From Bacteroidota bacterium (GTDB taxonomy: Bacteria > Bacteroidota > Bacteroidia > Bacteroidales > JAKIYJ01), in assembly GCA_022708585.1 (NCBI GenBank), contig JAKIYJ010000022.1, positions 1 through 12,052 of the forward strand: a stretch of 12,052 nucleotides of DNA, written 5' to 3'. Position 1 is the first letter of the stretch; each line of letters opens with the position of its first letter. Below the pieces are notes generated by a model. The model did not search any database. It was not told the DNA's origin and was given only the letters and a program-made list of their open reading frames with translations. Below are positions 1-7,495 of this stretch, one piece after another. The position numbers and the translations under genes are program-made.

Positions 1-947
1 AATCCAGTAGCAATAATAGTAACACTAATTTTATTTTCCAGTTTTTCATCGAAACCGTTGCCCCATATAATTTCAGCAGAAGAACCAGCTTCGCGTTGTA
101 TATAATCAGTAATATCGGAAACCTCATCCATTGTAACCTCATCAGTTCCAGAGACTATATAAAGTAAAATATTTTGTGCTCCTTTAATTTGATTATCATT
201 AAGCAGTGGAGAAGTCAATGCCATTTCAACGGATTCTTTGGCTCTATTTTCTCCTTCAGCTGCTCCTGCACCCATAATAGCCACGCCACTATTTTTCATT
301 ACGGTTTTAACGTCTTCAAAATCAACGTTTACATAACCAGGTACTGTAATAATTTCGGCTATTCCTTTTGCGGCGGTGGTCAGGATATTATCAGCCTTTT
401 TAAAAGTATTACCAAGTTTCTGATTTCCGTATAGTTCTCTAAGTTTTTCATTGCATATAATCAATAAAGTATCAACATATTTACGTAGTTCTTCAATACC
501 TTCTTCGGCTTGTTGCATTCTTTTTTTGCCTTCAAAGAGAAAAGGCTTGGTAACAATAGCAACTGTAAGTATTCCCAATTCTTTAGCAACTGAAGCTATA
601 ACGGGCGCCGCTCCGGTGCCTGTACCGCCACCCATACCTGCTGTAATAAACAGCATTTTAGTATTATGTTGAAGCAAAGATCTTATTTCATCAATATTAT
701 CCATTGCGCATTCTTTTCCAACAGCTGGTATGGATCCTGCTCCTCGCCCTTCTGTAATTCTTGCTCCAAGCTGGATTTTAACGGGTACGTTGCTCATTTC
801 AAGTGCTTGAGCATCAGTATTGCAAATTATGAAGTCGACATCTTTAATACCTTCTTCAAACATGTGATTAACGGCGTTGCTGCCACCACCACCAACCCCA
901 ATAACTTTAATAATTGAGGGTTTATTTATTGCTGTATCAAATTTCAT
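1..947 (-). CDS. ftsZ: Cell division protein FtsZ, C-terminus cut by window edge
   Basis: FtsZ is the tubulin-like GTPase that polymerises at midcell and recruits the divisome. The frame opens with ATG at 947 and stays open to base 1, giving 315 complete codons. Visible features are the N-terminal glycine-rich nucleotide-binding loop (GVGGGGSNAVN, about residues 17-27), the tubulin signature GGGTGTG (106-112), the PFLFEGKKR segment (135-143), and the T7 synergy loop NVDFED (207-212) whose acidic residues complete the GTPase site of the neighbouring subunit. The variable linker and the C-terminal peptide that binds FtsA lie beyond the window. It is the last gene visible in the cluster and sits 206 bases after ftsA, so it may have its own promoter, but I found no convincing Bacteroidota -7/-33 pair there. 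The leader before the ATG is A-rich without a Shine-Dalgarno sequence. Identification is firm. Confidence 0.98.
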   Translation of the reverse strand, partial: MKFDTAINKPSIIKVIGVGGGGSNAVNHMFEEGIKDVDFIICNTDAQALEMSNVPVKIQLGARITEGRGAGSIPAVGKECAMDNIDEIRSLLQHNTKMLFITAGMGGGTGTGAAPVIASVAKELGILTVAIVTKPFLFEGKKRMQQAEEGIEELRKYVDTLLIICNEKLRELYGNQKLGNTFKKADNILTTAAKGIAEIITVPGYVNVDFEDVKTVMKNSGVAIMGAGAAEGENRAKESVEMALTSPLLNDNQIKGAQNILLYIVSGTDEVTMDEVSDITDYIQREAGSSAEIIWGNGFDEKLENKISVTIIATG

Positions 948-1038
948 ATTTTTCTGATTTTAAAAGGTTTATAAAATTAATATATTATATGTTGTTAAAA
1001 AATTATTCTATATAAAGATTTTTAAAAAATTTATGTTT

Positions 1039-1141
1039 GAGTCCACACTGAAAAGTCATTTTTAATTTTTTTTGATAAAATAAATTAAAAATATAGATAA
1101 GTTTAATTATAATTTAATTTATAGATTTTTCGGAGTGGCTC
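1039..1141. repeat. Imperfect inverted repeat flanking an AT-only core (possible MITE or insertion scar)
   Basis: The left arm GAGTCCACACTGAAAA (1039-1054) matches the reverse complement of the right arm TTTTCGGAGTGGCTC (1127-1141), with one bulged base and two mismatches. The 72 bases between the arms are almost pure A and T, with smaller nested complementarity (TTTTTAATTT at 1059-1068 and AAATTAAAAA at 1082-1091). The element fills half of the ftsA-ftsZ gap, starting 12 bases after the ftsA stop. GC-containing arms around an AT core, about 100 bases overall, resemble a miniature inverted-repeat element or the joined ends of a decayed insertion sequence. It could instead fold in the ftsA-ftsZ mRNA as a long-loop hairpin. 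I see no clean target-site duplication, and no T-run directly follows the stem, so a simple terminator is less likely. Confidence 0.45.
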
Positions 1142-1153
1142 ATATTTATTACT

Positions 1154-2431
1154 TTAATTAATATTGTTATCATCTTCAAAAAATTTACGACTCTTTGAAA
1201 GAATATTATCAAAAAATTTTCTTTTTATTTTATCTGGTTTATTATTGTCTGATGATTTAGGATTTTTTAATTTTTTTTTGATATTTTCAAGTCCTTGAAT
1301 AACAAGTCCTATACCAGTTGAATACATAGGATTAGTTATTTCGTCTGATACTTTACTTGCCAGGTGTTCAGTAGGATAACCAATTCTGGTATCTAATCCT
1401 GTAATATAAGAAGTGAGAGGTGCAAGATGTTTCAATTGAGATCCGCCTCCAGTAAGTACAATACCGGCGATAAGTTTTTTTTCGAAGCCAGATGCTTTAA
1501 TTTCGTAATAAATATTTTCAATAATTTCTTCCATACGAGCCTGTATAATATTGGCAAGGTTTTTCAGAGTAATTTCTTTGGGAGGGCGGCCGAGGAGTCC
1601 TGGAATAGTGACAATTTCATCGGCTTTATTTTCACTAGCAAGAGCGGAACCAAATTTTATTTTAAGAGCCTCAGCCTGTTTTTTAATAATCATACAGCCT
1701 TCTTTAATATCTTCGGTAACTATATCGCCTCCTAAAGGGATTACGGCGGTATGTCTTAAAATGCCATCTTGAAAAATGGCTATATCGGAAGTTCCACCTC
1801 CGATATCAACCAAAGCGACACCTATTTCTTTTTCTTCTTCGCTAAGTACTGCTTCTGCAGCAGCTATAGGTTCTAAAATAATATTTTCAATAGATAACCC
1901 GGCTTTTGTAACACAACGGTTAATATTTTTTTCGGCTGTTACCTGACAGGTAATAATATAAAAATTGGCTCCAAGTTCAATTCCTGCCATTCCAATAGGA
2001 TCCTTAATCCCGAATTCTTTATCAACAATAAATTCCTGAGGAATGATATGAATGATTTCTTCACCAGGTGGCATAACAAGTTTTTGCATATTTTCAATAA
2101 GCTTGTCTATGTCAGCCTGAGATATTTCGTCATCGAGAGAATTGCGCATAATGCTTCCCTTGTGTTGTAAACTTTTTAGGTGCTGCCCGGCAATTCCAAC
2201 AATAACTGTATTGATTCCCACATTCGATTTAGCCGAAGCTTCTTCAATTGCGATTTTAATAGATTGTACTGTTTTTTCTATGTTGGAGACCATACCTCTT
2301 TTGACACCCAGAGATTCACTTTTCCCGATTCCAAGAATTTCAATTTTACCATACTCGTTTTCGCAACCAACGATAGCAGCAATTTTGGTGGTTCCTATGT
2401 CAAGACCTACAATTATTTCATTATTTTTCAT
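1154..2431 (-). CDS. ftsA: Cell division protein FtsA
   Basis: FtsA is the actin-like ATPase that tethers FtsZ filaments to the inner membrane and signals to FtsW/FtsI. At 425 residues it has normal family length. The actin-fold motifs are present: phosphate 1 loop GLDIGTTKIAA (about 9-19), phosphate 2 loop VDIGGGTSDIA (208-218) and the adenosine loop GIVLTGGGSQL (323-333). The family-specific 1C region lies about residues 85-165. After a polar Asn/Lys/Ser/Asp linker, the extreme C-terminus (about 402-419, KRKFFDNILSKSRKFF-like) alternates basic and aromatic residues and fits the membrane-targeting amphipathic helix. It starts at ATG 2431, 25 bases after the ftsQ stop, and is followed by the only long intergenic gap of the window. 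Nothing in it looks broken. Confidence 0.97.
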   Translation of the reverse strand: MKNNEIIVGLDIGTTKIAAIVGCENEYGKIEILGIGKSESLGVKRGMVSNIEKTVQSIKIAIEEASAKSNVGINTVIVGIAGQHLKSLQHKGSIMRNSLDDEISQADIDKLIENMQKLVMPPGEEIIHIIPQEFIVDKEFGIKDPIGMAGIELGANFYIITCQVTAEKNINRCVTKAGLSIENIILEPIAAAEAVLSEEEKEIGVALVDIGGGTSDIAIFQDGILRHTAVIPLGGDIVTEDIKEGCMIIKKQAEALKIKFGSALASENKADEIVTIPGLLGRPPKEITLKNLANIIQARMEEIIENIYYEIKASGFEKKLIAGIVLTGGGSQLKHLAPLTSYITGLDTRIGYPTEHLASKVSDEITNPMYSTGIGLVIQGLENIKKKLKNPKSSDNNKPDKIKRKFFDNILSKSRKFFEDDNNIN

Positions 2432-2456
2432 ATATGTTATTTTTATAAGGTTAATA

Positions 2457-3236
2457 TTATTTTTTTGTACAGACCGCTTGATCTTTATAACTTAGATTAA
2501 TTAATTTATATTTATTGATTTCATTTTTTTCAAATAAATAAGAATATAAAGTTTTAAGTTTTACGAATTTTTCTTCAATATTTTCTATTTTTCCAAATAA
2601 TACAGTATGATTAAAGATTTTGGGTTCAATACAAATTTCTTTATCAGGCTGGATATAAAACTGTTCAGTAATGGCATTCAAAAAGTCATCTTTATAAATA
2701 TAATTAGCTAAATTTAACAATTCATAAAACATATTTTGGTGTAAATCAGTGTTTTTAACAGAATCTTTTGCGGGTGGCTGTAAGATGAATTCTTTTGCTG
2801 GTATATAGCCTGACACGTTGATAACTCTGGTGGAACGGTCTTCTTTAAGGGGGAAAAATCCCGAATAATCTAAATAAATACTTTGCTCATTATTTTTCCA
2901 TATTCTTAATAAAGGGTTGCGTTGAACAACATTGATTAAAATATTTCCATCAAGTGTTATAAATACTTCGGCCGATTTAACCCAGGGTATATTCATACAT
3001 CTTAATTCTATTAGGCCTGGATCTACCTGAAAAATTTTTCTATTTGTTATAATATTTTCAACCGTATTTTTAATTTCCTGTGCAGTAATCAAGGTATCTT
3101 TATTATAATATAATATTGATATATCTATATTATTAATAGTTTTATTATTATATTCTTTATTTGAAAAGGCAAATACTATAATTAAAATACTTGAAACCAG
3201 AAAATATACGATAAATCTTTTAAAATTTTTAGTCAT
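2457..3236 (-). CDS. ftsQ: Cell division protein FtsQ (POTRA-domain membrane protein)
   Basis: FtsQ is a bitopic inner-membrane divisome protein that links early proteins to the FtsL/B and FtsW/I complex. The 259-residue product has a short basic cytoplasmic tip, one membrane segment at about residues 9-25 (FIVYFLVSSILIIVFAF), and a periplasmic part. A POTRA-like segment covers about 36-108, including the pattern NIPWVKSAEVFITLDGNILINVVQRNP typical of Bacteroidota FtsQ, where each new protein segment ends in an alternating beta strand. A conserved YLDYSGFFPL segment follows (about 121-130), then the beta domain. It lies 15 bases after murC and 25 bases before ftsA, so it is surely cotranscribed with them. 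Sequence conservation in this family is low, so the call rests on the domain pattern plus position between murC and ftsA. Confidence 0.9.
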   Translation of the reverse strand: MTKNFKRFIVYFLVSSILIIVFAFSNKEYNNKTINNIDISILYYNKDTLITAQEIKNTVENIITNRKIFQVDPGLIELRCMNIPWVKSAEVFITLDGNILINVVQRNPLLRIWKNNEQSIYLDYSGFFPLKEDRSTRVINVSGYIPAKEFILQPPAKDSVKNTDLHQNMFYELLNLANYIYKDDFLNAITEQFYIQPDKEICIEPKIFNHTVLFGKIENIEEKFVKLKTLYSYLFEKNEINKYKLINLSYKDQAVCTKK

Positions 3237-3251
3237 AGCATTTAAATTTAT

Positions 3252-4622
3252 TTATGCAATAATTTCTTTTAAAGCAGTTTCTATAGGTTTTACCAGTCTG
3301 TCGATATCACCAGCGCCCATAGTAACGAGCAATTCAGGGGGGTTAGTTTTTAAAAAGTCTATTAATTCATTTTTTGTCAACAAAATTTTATTTTTATTAT
3401 TTATTTTTGACAGCAGCAAATTTGAATCAATTCCTGGTATTGGTTTTTCGCGTGCAGGATAAATATCGAGTAATATAACTTTATCAGCGATTTGCAAAGA
3501 AGATGCGAAATCATCAAGTAAATCTCTTGTACGTGAAAACAGATGTGGTTGAAAAATCACAGTAAGCTGTTTATCAGGATATAGCTGTTTTAAGGAACTG
3601 ATGCAGGTTTTAATTTCTCTTGGGTGGTGGGCATAATCGTCGACATATACAAGTTCAGGAGTATTGATTCTGAAATCGAATCTTCTTTCTACTCCTTTAT
3701 ATTCAGCTAAAGCAGATTTGATAGTATCAGGTTTAATTCCAAGTTTATAAGATACAGCAGAAGCGGCAACAGAATTTTCTATGTTATGAAATCCAGGAGT
3801 TCCACAATAAACGTTTTCAATAAACTCATTTTGAAGTTTTAAATTAAAAAAGAATTTTTTATTTTTTAATACAATATTATAAGCTGCGAAATCAAATATT
3901 TCGTAATTATCGTTAATAGCATATTTATAAGCGTTTATATTAGGATTTATATTGATTTTAATTTCATTTTTATAAATTAAAAATCCATTATTTTTAATTT
4001 TATCAGTAAATAATGAAAAATTTCTATTAAGTTCGTCATAGTTTCCATAAATATCCAGATGATCGGGATCAATATAAGAAATAACGGCAATATCTGGTTC
4101 GAGGTATAAAAAAGAATGGTCAAATTCATCAGCTTCTACAATAAATATTTCAGGGTCAGAATCGGTAACAATAAGGTTGGAAGAGAAATTTTTACTTATT
4201 CCACCAATAAAGGCATTAATTTTTTTACCGGCAAAGTTTGCAATATGGGCAATTATTGCGGTAATGCTTGTTTTACCGTGTGTGCCAGCGACAGCTACTG
4301 TAAAATTATTTTTTGTCAATGTAGAAAGGGCTTCAGATCTTTTGATAATTTTAATATTTTTATTTTTAAAATAATTCAGTTCAATGTTATCATCAGGAAT
4401 AGCAGGTGTATAAATAACAAGATCAATATTATCGGCTAATAATTGAATATTTTCGTTAAAATGAATATTAATTCCTTTTTGTATTAAATTATCTGTTATT
4501 TTAGAAGGAGTTTTGTCGTAACCGCTTACTATAAATCCTTTACTGTAGAAATATTCAGCCAGTGCACTCATTCCAATGCCACCTATACCAAGAAAATATA
4601 TATGAGAGTAGTTTTCAAACAT
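3252..4622 (-). CDS. murC: UDP-N-acetylmuramate--L-alanine ligase
   Basis: MurC is a cytoplasmic enzyme that uses ATP to add L-alanine to UDP-MurNAc, the first peptide-stem step. From ATG at 4622 it has 456 residues, the normal length. An N-terminal Rossmann-like UDP-binding domain carries GIGGIGMS (12-19). The central ATPase domain has the P-loop GTHGKTS (113-119), a VEADEFDHSF segment (about 162-171), DPDHLDIYG (about 185-193) and HN at 279-280. The C-terminal domain carries VERRFD, DDYAHHP (328-334) and QPHLFSRTR (358-366). An upstream in-frame TTG at 4634 would add four residues, but I prefer the ATG because it forms the overlap ATGTTTGA with the murG stop (8 bases), suggesting translational coupling. 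All expected motifs are intact, unlike those of the related murD remnant upstream. Confidence 0.97.
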   Translation of the reverse strand: MFENYSHIYFLGIGGIGMSALAEYFYSKGFIVSGYDKTPSKITDNLIQKGINIHFNENIQLLADNIDLVIYTPAIPDDNIELNYFKNKNIKIIKRSEALSTLTKNNFTVAVAGTHGKTSITAIIAHIANFAGKKINAFIGGISKNFSSNLIVTDSDPEIFIVEADEFDHSFLYLEPDIAVISYIDPDHLDIYGNYDELNRNFSLFTDKIKNNGFLIYKNEIKININPNINAYKYAINDNYEIFDFAAYNIVLKNKKFFFNLKLQNEFIENVYCGTPGFHNIENSVAASAVSYKLGIKPDTIKSALAEYKGVERRFDFRINTPELVYVDDYAHHPREIKTCISSLKQLYPDKQLTVIFQPHLFSRTRDLLDDFASSLQIADKVILLDIYPAREKPIPGIDSNLLLSKINNKNKILLTKNELIDFLKTNPPELLVTMGAGDIDRLVKPIETALKEIIA

Positions 4623-5727
4623 TTTTATTATCAATTAATTTAATTACTTCATCAACAATTAATTCAGTAGCGTTAGGTTTAGCAAGAGAAGAAATATTTT
4701 TTGAAAGTTTATTTTTTAATTCTTCGTTATTTAACAATGAAATTAAAGTTGTGACGAGTTCTTTTTCTGCATCGTAATCTTTAATCATTAAAGCAGCATT
4801 TTTATTAACCAGTGCCAGAGCATTTTTAGTTTGATGATCTTCGGCAACGTTGGGGGAAGGTATAAGTATTACTGGCTTGCCAATGCAGCAGAGTTCAGAT
4901 ATAGTAATAGCACCAGCTCTACTTATTATGACATCGGCAGCTGCATAAGCCAGTTCTATATTACTGATAAAATCAAAAATTCGGATATTCTCAACATTTG
5001 CAAATTTTGAGATAACTTGTTCATAAAAAGATTTTCCTGTTTGCCATATAAGTTGAATATTATTTTTAATAATAGTATCAATATTATTAAAAATAGATTT
5101 ATTAATAGTTAAAGCACCGAGGCTGCCACCTAAAATAAGGGCAACAGGTTTTTGTTTATCAAGTTTAAAGCAGTTTAAAGCATCAACTTTATTATTTTTA
5201 AAGTTTGCAATTTCAAGTCGAACGGGATTACCTGTTAGAACGATTTTATTTTTGGGAAACCATTTTTCAGTTTCAGGGTAAGCCACACATATTTTATCTA
5301 CTTTTTTAGCGAGCATTTTATTTGTAATGCCCGGGAATGAGTTTTGTTCTTGGATTAAAGTTTTAATTTTTAAGGTTGTTGAGGCTTTCAGGGTAGGGGC
5401 ACTGGCAAAGCCTCCAGTACCTATAACTACATCAGGTTTAAAATTTTTAATAATAAAAAAGGCGTTAATATAACTTATTGCTACTTTTATAGGAAAAATC
5501 AAGTTTTTTACAGTAATTTTTCTTTGTAAACCATTAATCCATAAACCTTTAATTTTATAGCCCATAGCAGGTACTTTATCCATTTCCATTTTACCTTTTG
5601 CACCTACAAAAAGAAAATCCACATTTTGAGTTCTTTTTTTCAGAGAATCAGCAATGGCAATAGCAGGGAAAATATGCCCACCACTACCACCACCACTAAT
5701 AATAATTTTAATTTTTTCCATTTTCAT
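4615..5727 (-). CDS. murG: UDP-GlcNAc:undecaprenyl-PP-MurNAc-pentapeptide GlcNAc transferase
   Basis: MurG is a peripheral membrane GT-B glycosyltransferase that turns lipid I into lipid II on the inner leaflet. The 370-residue product shows the N-terminal glycine loop GGGSGGH (12-18; His18 is in the position of the catalytic base), IGTGGFAS (102-109), QEQNSFPGITNK (about 126-137), the interdomain GGSLGA loop (about 200-205), and the C-terminal UDP-GlcNAc site with RAGAITISEL (ending about 279) and EDHQTKNA. In-frame candidates are TTG 5730, ATG 5727 and ATG 5721. I chose ATG 5727, and ATG 5721 (starting MEKIKIII) is about as likely. The start overlaps the end of ftsW by 14 to 20 bases and the stop overlaps murC by 8, so the three genes look coupled. 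Confidence 0.96.
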   Translation of the reverse strand: MKMEKIKIIISGGGSGGHIFPAIAIADSLKKRTQNVDFLFVGAKGKMEMDKVPAMGYKIKGLWINGLQRKITVKNLIFPIKVAISYINAFFIIKNFKPDVVIGTGGFASAPTLKASTTLKIKTLIQEQNSFPGITNKMLAKKVDKICVAYPETEKWFPKNKIVLTGNPVRLEIANFKNNKVDALNCFKLDKQKPVALILGGSLGALTINKSIFNNIDTIIKNNIQLIWQTGKSFYEQVISKFANVENIRIFDFISNIELAYAAADVIISRAGAITISELCCIGKPVILIPSPNVAEDHQTKNALALVNKNAALMIKDYDAEKELVTTLISLLNNEELKNKLSKNISSLAKPNATELIVDEVIKLIDNKNV

Positions 5728-6889
5728 CAATCTTTATGGAATTATAATTTTTCTCATTTTCATTAGTTTTTTCAATCTCTTTACTAACACTTAATATCAT
5801 ACCAATAGAAATAAAAGCGAACAAAGTGGAAGTACCGCCTTTACTAATAAAAGGCAAAGTTTGCCCTGTAACTGGTAATAAGTCAACCGCAACTCCCATA
5901 TTAAGCAATGCTTGAAAAACAAGGCTAAATCCAAGTCCAACAGTTAAGAACATTCCAAATTTGCCGGGTCCTTTTGTTACAATTTTTACTATTCTATATA
6001 ATATAATAAGGTATAAAAGTATAATAGAAGATGCTCCAATTATACCATATTCTTCAATTATTATTGCGAAAATATAGTCTGAATATGCCGATGGGAGAAA
6101 ATTCCTTTGAGAACTGTTGCCTGGAAGTTTTCCAAAAAATCCTCCTGTGGCGATAGCAATTTTAGATTGCTCTACCTGATAATTATCACCCGAATCTTTA
6201 TTTAAGAAATTTTCTATTCTATTTTGCCATGTAGCAATTCTTCCCTGTTTTTGTGGTGGTAAATTATGCAATACTGCAAAAAAGATAAATAGGGCAACTA
6301 TACCTATTCCTATCATTGAAAATAAATATTTACGATTAACACCAGCAACGAACATCATAACAACACAAATAGTAAATAAAATTGCAGCAGTGCTGAAATT
6401 TGCGTAAAGAATTAGTCCACAAACGATAAATACAGGAATTATTATGGGAATAAAACCAGTTTTAAAGTCTTTTATTTGTTCTTGTTTTATTGTTAAAACT
6501 CTTGCCATATAAGTAATGAGTGATAATTTTGCAAAGTCAGAAGTTTGAAAACTAATATCGAGAAAAGGAATTGAAATCCATCTTGCAGCATCATTCGTAG
6601 GAGCACTAAAAAATGTAACTATAAGAAGTATAATAGAAATTAAAAGAAGGAAAACAGAAATTTTTGCGAAATAAGTATACTTAATAAGGTGTATTATATA
6701 AAGGAAAACAAAACCAAAGAGAACAAACAAAGCTTGTTTAATAAGGTAATATTCAGTATTTCCACCGGTGTTTTTTTGAGCTAATGCACCAGAAGAACTG
6801 TAAACACACAACAGTGAAATCAGCGACAGTAACAATACTACTATCCATATCACCTTATCGCCCTTAATATTTTTTAAAATTTGTTTCAT
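5708..6889 (-). CDS. ftsW: Septal peptidoglycan glycosyltransferase FtsW (SEDS family)
   Basis: FtsW is the polytopic SEDS polymerase that joins lipid II into glycan strands at the septum together with FtsI. The 393-residue protein has about ten hydrophobic segments, beginning at about residues 12-32 after a short basic start. Family marks are the large periplasmic loop with WQNRIENFL (about 221-229), the catalytic-type aspartate D271 in AYSDYIFAIIIEEYG, NFSTA (164-168), and SKGGTS (349-354) before the last membrane helix. The tail is a polar Asn/Glu/Lys stretch. A TTG at 6892 would add one residue, and I prefer the ATG at 6889. It begins 24 bases after the murD remnant's stop and its end overlaps murG. 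FtsW is told from RodA mainly by this cluster position. Confidence 0.95.
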   Translation of the reverse strand: MKQILKNIKGDKVIWIVVLLLSLISLLCVYSSSGALAQKNTGGNTEYYLIKQALFVLFGFVFLYIIHLIKYTYFAKISVFLLLISIILLIVTFFSAPTNDAARWISIPFLDISFQTSDFAKLSLITYMARVLTIKQEQIKDFKTGFIPIIIPVFIVCGLILYANFSTAAILFTICVVMMFVAGVNRKYLFSMIGIGIVALFIFFAVLHNLPPQKQGRIATWQNRIENFLNKDSGDNYQVEQSKIAIATGGFFGKLPGNSSQRNFLPSAYSDYIFAIIIEEYGIIGASSIILLYLIILYRIVKIVTKGPGKFGMFLTVGLGFSLVFQALLNMGVAVDLLPVTGQTLPFISKGGTSTLFAFISIGMILSVSKEIEKTNENEKNYNSIKIDENGKN

Positions 6890-6913
6890 CAATATTCATT
6901 AATAAGATATATG

Positions 6914-7462
6914 TTATAAATCATAAACAGCTTGTTTAAATTGATGCCCTCTATCTTTATAATTTTCAAATAAATCAAAACTGGCACAGGTAGGAGATAG
7001 AAGGACAATATCATCTGTTTCCCCTATGCTATATGAGATATTAACTGCTTCAACCATAGAAGTAGTTTCGATAATATAGGGAATAATTTTAGAAAAGAAA
7101 TTTATTATTTTTAAATTATTTTTTCCCAGACAAATAATAGCTTTAACTTTTTGTTGAACCAGATTTTTAATAATCTTATAATTGTTATTTCTATCAATGC
7201 CACCAGTTATCCAAATTACAGGATGGTTCATTGTTTCAAGAGCATACCAGGTAGCATTAACATTAGTAGCTCTTGAATCATTAATAAAATCAATACCGTG
7301 AACCCTTGACACAAATTCGAGTCTATGTTCCGTATTTTGGAAAGCAGATAATGATTCCTTAACTTTTAATTTTCGTAAATCATAAATATAATTATCAATT
7401 ACAGCAGCCAGAGTAGTGTAATTTTCTTTTTCATTTTCTATCGACAAACTGTCTATGATCAT
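6914..7462 (-). pseudogene. murD: C-terminal fragment of UDP-MurNAc-L-Ala--D-Glu ligase (MurD), probably non-functional
   Basis: Full MurD (about 440-450 residues in Bacteroidota) adds D-glutamate to UDP-MurNAc-L-Ala. Here only 182 residues remain. They match the end of the central domain and the whole C-terminal domain: EHRLEFV (45-51), FINDSRATN (59-67), WYALE, ITGGID (85-90), ICLGKNN and LLSPTCASFDLF (154-165). The UDP-binding domain, the P-loop (GxNGKTT) and the carbamylated lysine region are absent. The mraY stop lies only 33 bases upstream, with an in-frame TAA five codons before the ATG, so the missing part is not in another frame. Two lysines known from E. coli MurD work (K319 in NDSKATN and K348 in GGDGK) are both arginine here (R64, R91). 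The first residues, where the family has a GxHN..NS.AA pattern, are also diverged (NEKENYTTLAA). The frame has no internal stops, so a short protein could still be made, but it could not bind ATP alone. Confidence 0.85.
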
Positions 7463-7495
7463 AATTATTTTTATTTATTATAGTTTTATAATTTA

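Noticed and set aside
174..917. Plus-strand open frames opposite ftsZ
   Set aside because: They are antisense shadows of a clearly recognisable ftsZ, with no recognisable protein content of their own. The same holds for the plus-strand frames opposite ftsA, murC, murG, mraY and murE.
1039..1141. Rho-independent terminator after ftsA
   Set aside because: The loop would be about 72 bases and the stem is followed by AAACAUAAA rather than directly by a U-run.
948..1153. Bacteroidota-type promoter (TTG / TAnnTTTG) for ftsZ
   Set aside because: No TTG exists on the minus strand in this gap and no good -7 element was found. AT richness alone is not evidence.
4632..4634. TTG start for murC (and similar TTG starts at 5730 for murG and 6892 for ftsW)
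   Set aside because: An in-frame ATG lies one to four codons downstream in each case and fits family N-termini better.
7463..7495. Frameshift explaining the short murD
   Set aside because: Only 33 non-coding AT-rich bases lie between the fragment and the mraY stop, so the missing domains cannot be encoded there in any frame.
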